64,000 nt of DNA from Photobacterium damselae. GTDB taxonomy: Bacteria; Pseudomonadota; Gammaproteobacteria; Enterobacterales; Vibrionaceae. A program made the position numbers and the translations under genes. Under the pieces are notes generated by a model. The model was not told where the DNA came from. It did no database searches and saw only the letters and a program-made list of their open reading frames with translations. Shown here piece by piece: positions 34,496 through 40,939 of this stretch. The DNA lies in contig NZ_PYOG01000006.1 in assembly GCF_003026815.1 (NCBI RefSeq), positions 1 to 64,000 of the forward strand, read 5' to 3'. The stretch's first letter is position 1. Each line of letters starts with the position of its first letter.

Positions 34496-36919
34496 ATGGA
34501 CCTGAATTACCTTCCTGAGCGTATCAAAGCGCACAAATCGGCACTGGTAAATATCGTAACGCCACCCGTTTGTACCGAACGTGCAGAGGCATACACTCGT
34601 GCTTATCAAGCAAACGAAGACAAACCTGTGATTGTTCAACGAGCACTAGCACTGCAAGAGCATTTACGTACTCGTACTATTTGGATTAAACACGATGAGT
34701 TAATCGTCGGTAACCAAGCGAGCAAAGTGCGCGCTGCGCCTATTTTTCCAGAATACACAGTACGCTGGATTGAAGCGGAAATTGATGAGCTAGCCGACCG
34801 TCCTGGCGCAGGCTTTGCGGTCACTGAAGAAGATAAGCAAAGCATCCACAGCATTACACCTTACTGGCGCGGTAAAACCGTTCAAGACCGTTGTTATGGT
34901 TTGTTTACTGATGAGCAGAAAGAAATCTTAGCCAGCACCATCATTAAAGCCGAAGGCAACATGACTTCGGGTGACGCGCACCTAGCAGTGGATAATGAGA
35001 AAATCTTGAAGTTAGGCATGAACGGTTTACTAGAGGATGTTCGTCAGCACCGTGCTAACAATGATATTTCGACCTTTGAAGGCTTGCAGAAAGAGCAGTT
35101 CTATAAATCAGTTGAAATCGTACTGCTTGCGATTCAAGCTCACATGATGAGCTACGCTGAATTGGCGGCAAAAATGGCGTTAGAAGAGAAGCGCCCGCTG
35201 CGTAAAGCTGAGCTAGAAAGCATTGCGGCAAACTGTCGTCATATCGCGAGCGATGCGCCGGAAAGCTTCTGGCAAGCCCTGCAATTGAGCTACTTTGTTC
35301 AGTTGATGCTACAAATCGAGTCGAACGGTCACTCGGTTTCTTTCGGTCGTATGGACCAATTCCTAAACGAATTTTATGTTCGTGATATCGAAAACGGTAC
35401 GATTGAAAAAGACTTTGCACTAGAGTTGCTACAGAGCTGTTGGTTGAAGCTGCTTGAAGTGAATAAGATTCGTTCTGGCGCGCACTCAAAAGCATCGGCA
35501 GGTTCTCCGCTGTACCAGAATGTGTGTATCGGCGGTCAGAAGTTGAATGAACAGGGAGAGCCTGAAGACGCAGTGAATCCACTTTCTTGGGCTATTCTGG
35601 AATCTTGTGGTCAGTTACGTTCTACGCAACCTAACTTGAGTGTGCGTTACCATGAAGGTTTAAACCAAGAATTCCTGATGGGCTGTGTTGAAGTGATTAA
35701 ATGTGGCTTCGGTATGCCTGCGTTCAACAATGACGAGATTGTCATTCCTGAATTCATCAAACTTGGCGTAGAGAAAGAAGACGCTTACAACTATGCATCT
35801 ATCGGCTGTATCGAGACGGCAGTTCCAGGCAAATGGGGTTACCGTTGTACGGGCATGAGCTTCATTAACTTTGCTCGTATCCTGTTGGCAGCACTTAACG
35901 AAGGTGTGGACGCAACAACGGGTAAAGCTTTCTTACCGCATGACAAGTCTTTGGCAAAGGGCAATTTCGAAAACTTCGAACAAGTAACAGCTTCTTGGGC
36001 AGAGCAAATTCGCTATTACACGCGTAAATCGATTGAGATTGATACGGTAGTCGACAGCGTACTTGAACAGCAAGCACAAGACATCTTCTGTTCAACGCTG
36101 GTAGATGACTGTTTGGCTCGTGGTAAAACCGTGAAAGAAGGTGGCGCGAAATACGATTGGGTATCTGGCTTGCAAGTCGGTATCGCAAACTTGGGTAATA
36201 GCCTAGCAGCAATTAAACACCTTGTTTTCGATGATGCGCAAATCACCCAACCAGAGCTAGCAAAAGCATTGGCTGAAGATTTTGAAGGCATGGAGAACGA
36301 ACAACTTCGCCAACGTCTTATCAACTATGCACCAAAATACGGTAACGATGATGATTCAGTAGACCAACTACTGGCAGACGCGTACCAAGTGTACATTGAT
36401 GAACTAGAGCAGTTCGTCAATACGCGTCATGGACGTGGTCCAATTGGCGGCGGTTACTATGCGGGAACATCAAGTATTTCGGCAAACGTTCCATTCGGTG
36501 CTTCAACCATGGCAACGCCAGACGGTCGCAAAGCGAAAACGCCATTGGCAGAGGGTGCAAGCCCATCTTCTGGCTCAGACCGTTTAGGTCCTACGGCAGT
36601 GTACAACTCGGTTGGTAAAATCCAAGCGAATAAGATCCTGGGTGGCGTGCTGCTTAACCAGAAATTAAGTCCAGCAGCGGTTGAGTCTGAAGGAGATAAG
36701 CTCAAGCTCTCTATGTTGATTCGTACCTTCTTCAACCACCACAAAGGTTGGCATGTGCAGTACAATATCGTCTCTCGTGAAACCTTGTTAGCCGCGAAGA
36801 AGAACCCAGAGCAATATCGTGATCTTGTTGTGCGAGTTGCAGGCTACTCAGCCTTCTTCACCGCGCTATCACCAGACGCGCAAGATGACATCATCGCACG
36901 TACTGAACATTCATTATAA
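34496..36919 (+). CDS. Glycyl radical enzyme (PflD/PflF-like lyase or dehydratase)
   Basis: The product is 807 residues. The active-site cysteine and base lie in SIGCIETAVPGKWG (Cys438, Glu440). The glycyl-radical loop is RVAGYSAFF (Gly783), 24 residues before the end. Length and both motifs fit the diol-dehydratase/PflD branch and not true pyruvate formate-lyase, which has two adjacent Cys. Together with the aldolase it recalls the E. coli ybiW-ybiY-fsaA cluster. I recall published work in which such enzymes turn 1,5-anhydrohexitol-6-phosphates into a 1-deoxyketose phosphate cleaved by Fsa; that substrate is only a hypothesis here. The gene uses more G/C-ending codons than its neighbours. 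Confidence 0.88.
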   Translation: MDLNYLPERIKAHKSALVNIVTPPVCTERAEAYTRAYQANEDKPVIVQRALALQEHLRTRTIWIKHDELIVGNQASKVRAAPIFPEYTVRWIEAEIDELADRPGAGFAVTEEDKQSIHSITPYWRGKTVQDRCYGLFTDEQKEILASTIIKAEGNMTSGDAHLAVDNEKILKLGMNGLLEDVRQHRANNDISTFEGLQKEQFYKSVEIVLLAIQAHMMSYAELAAKMALEEKRPLRKAELESIAANCRHIASDAPESFWQALQLSYFVQLMLQIESNGHSVSFGRMDQFLNEFYVRDIENGTIEKDFALELLQSCWLKLLEVNKIRSGAHSKASAGSPLYQNVCIGGQKLNEQGEPEDAVNPLSWAILESCGQLRSTQPNLSVRYHEGLNQEFLMGCVEVIKCGFGMPAFNNDEIVIPEFIKLGVEKEDAYNYASIGCIETAVPGKWGYRCTGMSFINFARILLAALNEGVDATTGKAFLPHDKSLAKGNFENFEQVTASWAEQIRYYTRKSIEIDTVVDSVLEQQAQDIFCSTLVDDCLARGKTVKEGGAKYDWVSGLQVGIANLGNSLAAIKHLVFDDAQITQPELAKALAEDFEGMENEQLRQRLINYAPKYGNDDDSVDQLLADAYQVYIDELEQFVNTRHGRGPIGGGYYAGTSSISANVPFGASTMATPDGRKAKTPLAEGASPSSGSDRLGPTAVYNSVGKIQANKILGGVLLNQKLSPAAVESEGDKLKLSMLIRTFFNHHKGWHVQYNIVSRETLLAAKKNPEQYRDLVVRVAGYSAFFTALSPDAQDDIIARTEHSL

Positions 36920-36936
36920 TTGTTGTTTCGTTTTGA

Positions 36937-36948
36937 TTTCAAATGAAA
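36937..36948. promoter_or_regulatory. Operator palindrome in front of the DeoR-family gene
   Basis: TTTCAAATGAAA stands 46 bases upstream of the regulator start and just before the terminator of the glycyl-radical operon. It shares half-sites with the two palindromes in the divergent promoter, so autoregulation is likely. Confidence 0.6.
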
Positions 36949-36979
36949 GGGAGAGGTATTATAATACCTCTCCCTTTTT
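36948..36979 (+). terminator. Intrinsic terminator after the glycyl radical enzyme gene
   Basis: AGGGAGAGGTATTA pairs perfectly with TAATACCTCTCCCT (14 bp, no unpaired loop beyond the turn), followed by T residues. It separates the enzyme gene from the regulator 15 bases downstream. Confidence 0.9.
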
Positions 36980-36993
36980 CTGAGCTTAATGTT

Positions 36994-37731
36994 ATGAACA
37001 AAAGACGTAATGAAATCCTTCAGATGGTTAATCATCGAAAAAGAATACAAGTATCTGAACTATCAGAAATTATTGGCGTTTCTGGAGTTACAATACGTCA
37101 AGATTTGAATTTTTTAGAAAAAGAAGGGTATTTAAAGCGTATTCATGGTGCCGCAGTCGTCAATCATGTTGATGATATCGATACCCGCTTAGAAATATGT
37201 TTTGATGTAAAACAGTCATTAGCAATTAAAGCTGCAGATTTAGTTACTCCTAATGAGACGGTTCTTATTGAGGGCGGAAGTGCAAATGCATTACTTGCTC
37301 GACTATTAGCCGAACGAGGAGACGTCACAATTATTACTCCCTCGGCATATATTGCTCATTTGATAAGAAATACTTCTGCTAACGTGATTTTATTAGGAGG
37401 TGTTTACCAACATCATGGTGAAAGTTTAGTTGGCCCTTTGACTAAATTATGTATAGAAAACATCAACTTTAGTACCGCTTTCTTAGGCGTAGATGGGTTT
37501 CATCAGGATACAGGTTTTACCAGTAGGGATATGATGAGAGCGGAAATAGCTTCTGTTATCTTAACTAAGAATCGCCGTAATATTGTTTTAACAGACTCAA
37601 GTAAATTTGGGCAAATTTATCCATCGACTATAGGTAAAACTAATAATATCAACATATTGGTTACCGATAGTGGAATATCAGATGGTGACCTTACGTTTTT
37701 CAAAAACAATAATGTTGAAGTCATCTTTTAA
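36994..37731 (+). CDS. DeoR-family transcriptional repressor
   Basis: The product is 245 residues. The Met at 36994 gives MNKRRNEILQMVNHRKRIQV, the standard start; the upstream start at 36943 lies in the terminator. The N-terminal winged helix-turn-helix is SELSEIIGVSGVTIRQDLNF with the closing motif GYLKRIHGAAV. The C-terminal sugar-phosphate-sensing domain shows VLIEGGSANALLARLL, LGVDGFHQDTGFTSRD and NIVLTDSSKFGQ. These regulators respond to phosphorylated sugars. Located right after the enzymes, and with the TTTCA/TGAAA palindromes at both promoters, it probably represses the cluster and itself. Confidence 0.9.
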   Translation: MNKRRNEILQMVNHRKRIQVSELSEIIGVSGVTIRQDLNFLEKEGYLKRIHGAAVVNHVDDIDTRLEICFDVKQSLAIKAADLVTPNETVLIEGGSANALLARLLAERGDVTIITPSAYIAHLIRNTSANVILLGGVYQHHGESLVGPLTKLCIENINFSTAFLGVDGFHQDTGFTSRDMMRAEIASVILTKNRRNIVLTDSSKFGQIYPSTIGKTNNINILVTDSGISDGDLTFFKNNNVEVIF

Positions 37732-37748
37732 GTATAAGTTTTCCTGTC

Positions 37749-37786
37749 AACACATTCAGTCTAAAAAGATTGAATGTGTTATTTAG
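37749..37786. terminator. Terminator between the regulator and a minus-strand short ORF
   Basis: AACACATTCA (37749-37758) pairs with TGAATGTGTT (37771-37780). The inner bases add short extra pairing. Only a short A/T tract follows on either strand, so function in both directions is possible but efficiency is uncertain. Confidence 0.6.
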
Positions 37787-37796
37787 AATTGTCTGT

Positions 37797-37946
37797 TCAA
37801 AAATAAGCAATATCTTTATCATCTTGTACGATGGTCTTAATTTTATGTTCTGTGTTTAGATCCGCTCCAAATAGTGAATTTGAAGTTGATCGTTCTTTTG
37901 TTTCTGTTTTCTTTTTGCCAAACCAAAATCTTAATAAGAACTCCAA
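37797..37946 (-). CDS. Possible short gene or gene remnant, 49 residues
   Basis: A TTG-started frame reads LEFLLRFWFGKKKTETKERS and ends DDKDIAYF. It has protein-like composition, with a hydrophobic/aromatic start, a basic patch and an acidic tail, and it is in frame throughout, open back to a TAG above the start. No ribosome site is convincing, so it may be the 3' remnant of a longer gene. Family unknown. Confidence 0.3.
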   Translation of the reverse strand: MEFLLRFWFGKKKTETKERSTSNSLFGADLNTEHKIKTIVQDDKDIAYF

Positions 37947-38311
37947 GTGCTTGACTATTAGTAATTTATGTTCAATCTAAAATAAACAATAAAAACAACA
38001 GGTTAATGATTTATTTTGGCTACTCCCTTAAATTACCACAATAAAAATGCTAATTGTTTTCATTTGCTTTGTGTATTCTAGATTTCTCTATGGACTGTAC
38101 TTGAGCGAAATCAAATAAACGTAAAACTTTGCTATGATATTTTTTGTAATGCGTCAGAAGTCTATTTCATAAGTGATCTTTGTCTCGGTAGATTATCGAG
38201 AGGACTGCTGTCCATAAAAATATAGATTGATCGTTTATTATTCGATAATGAGATTTGTTTACAATTAATAATGTGATAAATTGCGTCAGTTATATGTGAA
38301 GAGATGATGTT
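37947..38311. other. AT-rich intergenic region, no gene
   Basis: I see no coding frame here. It holds the presumed promoter of the gene at 38312. ATTATTCGATAAT (38237-38249) is a short palindrome that could belong to a Fur-type site, but it is a weaker match than the one at 39185. Confidence 0.4.
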
Positions 38312-38761
38312 ATGAGCGCAAAAAAAACACTTAAAAAACTAAAGAAGAAAGCAGTAAAAAAAGTGCTCTCATCGTCGCAAAAAAAGCTATTAAATTTAGA
38401 AAAGGGCAGTAAGTCTAGAAACAAGGGCTCAGTTGGTGATAACTTTAAAAGAAGTGCATTATTTGATGATTTGGTACAAGTTACAAATCAAGCTGCGTTA
38501 AGTGCGGCTTATGAGTTGGCAGTTCCTCTAAAGCCTATTTTATCGTGGTTTGATAATGCCAGCGGTATCGTTGACATGACATTTTCGACTAGAGAGGATG
38601 ATATTCGTGTAACTAAGCAAAAAACCAAATATAAGGATGCTCAATCATTATCAGTTCGGTCTATTGGCTATCTTCCTCTCAAATCGCCACCCTGTAAGCG
38701 ATGTCCAGCACTTAGCAATGGTATTTGTAAATGTGCAGCTAAAAAATTCAAACTAAATTAA
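38312..38761 (+). CDS. Basic Cys-tailed protein next to the HMA/P-type ATPase cluster (unknown)
   Basis: The product is 149 residues. The first 45 are extremely Lys-rich (KKTLKKLKKKAVKKVLSSSQ) and likely bind nucleic acid, lipid head groups or polyphosphate. The middle has no recognisable motif (DDLVQVTNQAALSAAYELAV). The C-terminus has CKRCPALSNGICKCAAKKF, a compact four-cysteine motif able to bind metal. TGAAGAGATG before the ATG is a weak ribosome site. It lies just before the divergent HMA genes and may belong to that cluster, but it points toward the minus-strand gene. I do not recognise the family. Confidence 0.6.
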   Translation: MSAKKTLKKLKKKAVKKVLSSSQKKLLNLEKGSKSRNKGSVGDNFKRSALFDDLVQVTNQAALSAAYELAVPLKPILSWFDNASGIVDMTFSTREDDIRVTKQKTKYKDAQSLSVRSIGYLPLKSPPCKRCPALSNGICKCAAKKFKLN

Positions 38762-38804
38762 TATCTTACGGTTGTTGTTATCATTGGTTAATAATCAATA
38801 GTGA

Positions 38805-39167
38805 TTAAGCTAAATTCATGAGCACTCGACTCATTGATGGACCAACCAATCGAGTTAATGCAATACCTGTTAGCCCCTTCACAAGACTCTTAGTACCACT
38901 AACTACTGCTTTTTCTACTATAGATGGTTTCTCATTTTGTTGTGTCCAATGATGACTTTCAAGAATCTCTAGTAAGCTTTCACAATCTAACTCATTTTTA
39001 TCAAAATGAATTGCCACTGAACCTGCATATTTCTTGTACTTTATTTCATGTATTGTATCAATTTCTTGTAGCTTAAGGATTAGGTTCTCTACCTCTAAAG
39101 GATGTTCTTTGATATAGTCAGATCTGACTCTAAGTCTATGATTTGTTTTGTGAATGTAAGTATTCAT
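38805..39167 (-). CDS. HMA-like domain protein, cluster member on minus strand
   Basis: The product is 120 residues. It starts MNTYIHKTNHRLRVRSDYIK, in which RLRVR takes the place of the GRIR core of the other HMA-like proteins in this cluster. The ferredoxin-like beta-alpha-beta pattern continues with VENLILKLQEIDTIHEIKYK and SVAIHFDKNELDCESLLEIL. The CxxC metal site of classical HMA domains is missing. The C-terminus is hydrophobic (VKGLTGIALTRLVGP) and may touch the membrane. Its start is 18 bases from a Fur box, and the operon opposite diverges from the same region, so co-regulation by iron is likely. Metal contact or partner binding is inferred. Confidence 0.7.
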   Translation of the reverse strand: MNTYIHKTNHRLRVRSDYIKEHPLEVENLILKLQEIDTIHEIKYKKYAGSVAIHFDKNELDCESLLEILESHHWTQQNEKPSIVEKAVVSGTKSLVKGLTGIALTRLVGPSMSRVLMNLA

Positions 39168-39184
39168 GATAGTTTTAACTCAAA

Positions 39185-39199
39185 TGATAACTATTAACA
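39185..39199. promoter_or_regulatory. Fur box between divergent HMA-type genes
   Basis: TGATAACTATTAACA matches the 7-1-7 Fur motif TGATAAT-N-ATTATCA at 12 of 14 positions. A further ATTATCATT lies at 39209-39217. The box is located between the two divergent promoters of the HMA/ATPase cluster. Confidence 0.7.
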
Positions 39200-39308
39200 T
39201 TCGCAACATTATCATTGAATTCAAAAAAGCGCAAAATATTTGTGATGAGTTAGTGATTTGGTTAATTTTTTTCAATAAACAAAGAATATTTCGTCATATA
39301 CTTATTCC

Positions 39309-39641
39309 ATGAGAACATACGTTGAGCAGGCCTTAAAACTTAGAAAATGGGTAACGATTGGCCATCATATCCCAGGACGAATTAGATTAAAGTACAAGCT
39401 TGGTATCGTTGCTCAGCTTGCTAGTTTCCGTAAGAGTGATATTGAGAAGGTTGTTGCTTCAATACCTGCATTTACGAGTTATACCGTAAATAATGCGACA
39501 GGCAGTATTGTTATTGAATATGACTACTCGATTGTTAAATATCAGTCTATTGATGAGTTATTCTCAGAATCAGAGCAAATTGCAGAACGGGCATGTTATG
39601 CGATCGCCCAACAACTTAATTTAAATGGAGAGCGTTCGTGA
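39309..39641 (+). CDS. HMA-like protein, first gene of the putative ferrosome operon
   Basis: The product is 110 residues. The segment VTIGHHIPGRIRLKYKLG matches the start of the ATPase in the same operon (HHFPGRIRFKVPSLR), so both carry an HxxGRxR-type HMA-like domain without the CxxC metal site. The fold continues with IEKVVASIPAFTSYTVNNA and GSIVIEYDYSIVKYQ. In published ferrosome (Fez) clusters an HMA-type protein (FezC in my memory) accompanies the ATPase. The stop overlaps the next start (GTGA). There is no strong ribosome site before the ATG at 39309. Confidence 0.72.
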   Translation: MRTYVEQALKLRKWVTIGHHIPGRIRLKYKLGIVAQLASFRKSDIEKVVASIPAFTSYTVNNATGSIVIEYDYSIVKYQSIDELFSESEQIAERACYAIAQQLNLNGERS

Positions 39642-40348
39642 GCGACTCAATAAATAATACAAATCCATATGAAGCTTACTACAAAGCTATGATGGATATG
39701 CAGATGGAAATGACGAAGATATATATGGCAAATATGCAAAATGGTGAAGTACCACCGATGCCGCCATTTCATAATTTTCCTCCGTTTCCACATCCAGGGT
39801 TATGTCATCCTTTTCAGATGCCGCCAGTAATGGGAGCTCATCCATATCATGGGATGCTTCCTCCTAATCACTGGCATCAACCAGGAATGATGCAACCAAC
39901 ACAAGAATCGCAGTCACCTGAACCATCAGAGGATCATCCTTTGTATGTACAAGCTCAAGCAATGCTTGATGGTGCTTTAGGTGAAGATGCCGGTACGTTT
40001 AAAGAAATTTTAGGGAGTTTTGGTATGAATGATAAAGAATTTTGGAAAGGCGCAATGGTTGGCGCTGCAGCGGCTCTACTTCTAAGTAATGAGAATGTAA
40101 GAGGAAAGCTGATGGGGCTAGTTTCAGGGGCTGGTAGTATGCTGAAATCTGGTGGCGAAAGTGTAAAAGAAGGCGCTATGAATACAGCTAGCACAGTAAA
40201 AGAAAATGTATCAACAGGTAGTGAAATTTTCAAAGAAACTTATGCAGCAGGAAAACAAGGTTTCCAAGAATCTGTAGAGCGTCATAAAACTGAGAGTGCT
40301 CCTACTTCAGATGATTCATCACAACCAGATGTAAAAACTAATGAGTAA
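39638..40348 (+). CDS. His/Met/Pro-rich membrane-associated protein in ferrosome-like operon
   Basis: The product is 236 residues; the GTG start follows GGAGAG and overlaps the preceding stop by four bases. Residues ~25-90 are rich in Pro, His and Met (MPPFHNFPPFPHPG, HPYHGMLPPNHWHQPGMM), an unusual run that could bind metal or act as a low-complexity scaffold. A hydrophobic Gly/Ala segment follows (FWKGAMVGAAAALLLSNENV, near residue 140), then a Lys/Ser amphipathic tail like YtxH proteins. Such domains suggest attachment to a membrane compartment. No enzyme motif is seen; role in the iron compartment is inferred. Confidence 0.68.
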   Translation: MSDSINNTNPYEAYYKAMMDMQMEMTKIYMANMQNGEVPPMPPFHNFPPFPHPGLCHPFQMPPVMGAHPYHGMLPPNHWHQPGMMQPTQESQSPEPSEDHPLYVQAQAMLDGALGEDAGTFKEILGSFGMNDKEFWKGAMVGAAAALLLSNENVRGKLMGLVSGAGSMLKSGGESVKEGAMNTASTVKENVSTGSEIFKETYAAGKQGFQESVERHKTESAPTSDDSSQPDVKTNE

Positions 40349-40640
40349 TGCAACGAATAATAGCAATGTTGCGAGTAGGGCTATGCTTGTTGGTGCTATT
40401 GCGGGTGGTAGTGCAACTGCCGTTAATCATTGGAAAGATTATAAAGCTGGTAATATCAACACAAACCAGATGACGGCTTCTGTTGCTAAATCGGCTATAA
40501 AAACGGCAGCAGTTGCAGGAGCCACAACTTATGTGGCTGAAAAAATGGCCGGTCGTCCAGCTCTTTCAATGTTGACAATTCTCAGTGTGGGGGCTGCTGG
40601 CCTCTATTTATTGGATCAAGTATCGGAATCTAAGAAATGA
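40341..40640 (+). CDS. Small membrane protein in ferrosome-like operon
   Basis: The product is 99 residues and the ATG overlaps the preceding gene by eight bases. Two hydrophobic segments are visible: MLVGAIAGGSATAVNHW near residue 15 and LSMLTILSVGAAGLYLLDQV near residue 73, with a Gly/Ala-rich helix between (IKTAAVAGATTYVAEKMAG). It resembles small magnetosome-type membrane proteins (MamC-like) in layout only. Probably located in the membrane enclosing the mineral or as ATPase partner. The family was not identified with certainty. Confidence 0.68.
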   Translation: MSNATNNSNVASRAMLVGAIAGGSATAVNHWKDYKAGNINTNQMTASVAKSAIKTAAVAGATTYVAEKMAGRPALSMLTILSVGAAGLYLLDQVSESKK

Positions 40641-40939
40641 ACAATAATCCTTTTTACGGTTATCCTTATTACGGGAATCAACAACCAAATCAGGTGGCAG
40701 ATACACCAGTGGAACAACCATACAAGAAGCAAAATTCAAAAACACACTTTATGATGGGCTTAGCTGCTGGAGCTGCTGTCGCTTATCTATTAACAAACAA
40801 AAAGTTCCAACAAGGTGTTGCTAATACTGGTGAAAAAGCCTGGTCAGCAGTTCGAGGTGAGGTTGAAGAGCTTAAAGAGCGCTTAGAAGATACTCAAGCG
40901 GAACTAGAATATTATAGAAACCTACATAAAGGCGAGTAA
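40637..40939 (+). CDS. YtxH-like small membrane protein in ferrosome-like operon
   Basis: The product is 100 residues, with ATGA overlap with the previous gene. The N-terminus is Tyr/Asn/Gln/Pro-rich (NPFYGYPYYGNQQPNQ). A single membrane segment FMMGLAAGAAVAYLLTNKKF lies near residue 37, followed by a coiled coil (EELKERLEDTQAELEYY). This is the YtxH-type layout: short N-terminal tail, glycine-rich helix, amphipathic helix. It resembles mycobacterial PacL proteins, which team with P1B ATPases, in organisation rather than sequence. The stop overlaps the ATPase start (TAATG). Confidence 0.68.
   Translation: MNNNPFYGYPYYGNQQPNQVADTPVEQPYKKQNSKTHFMMGLAAGAAVAYLLTNKKFQQGVANTGEKAWSAVRGEVEELKERLEDTQAELEYYRNLHKGE

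Noticed and set aside
35055-36765. Minus-strand open frames inside the glycyl radical enzyme gene
   Set aside because: They are shadows created by the codon bias of the coding strand.
36943-36993. Upstream start of the DeoR gene
   Set aside because: It would translate the terminator stem and add residues unlike the family.
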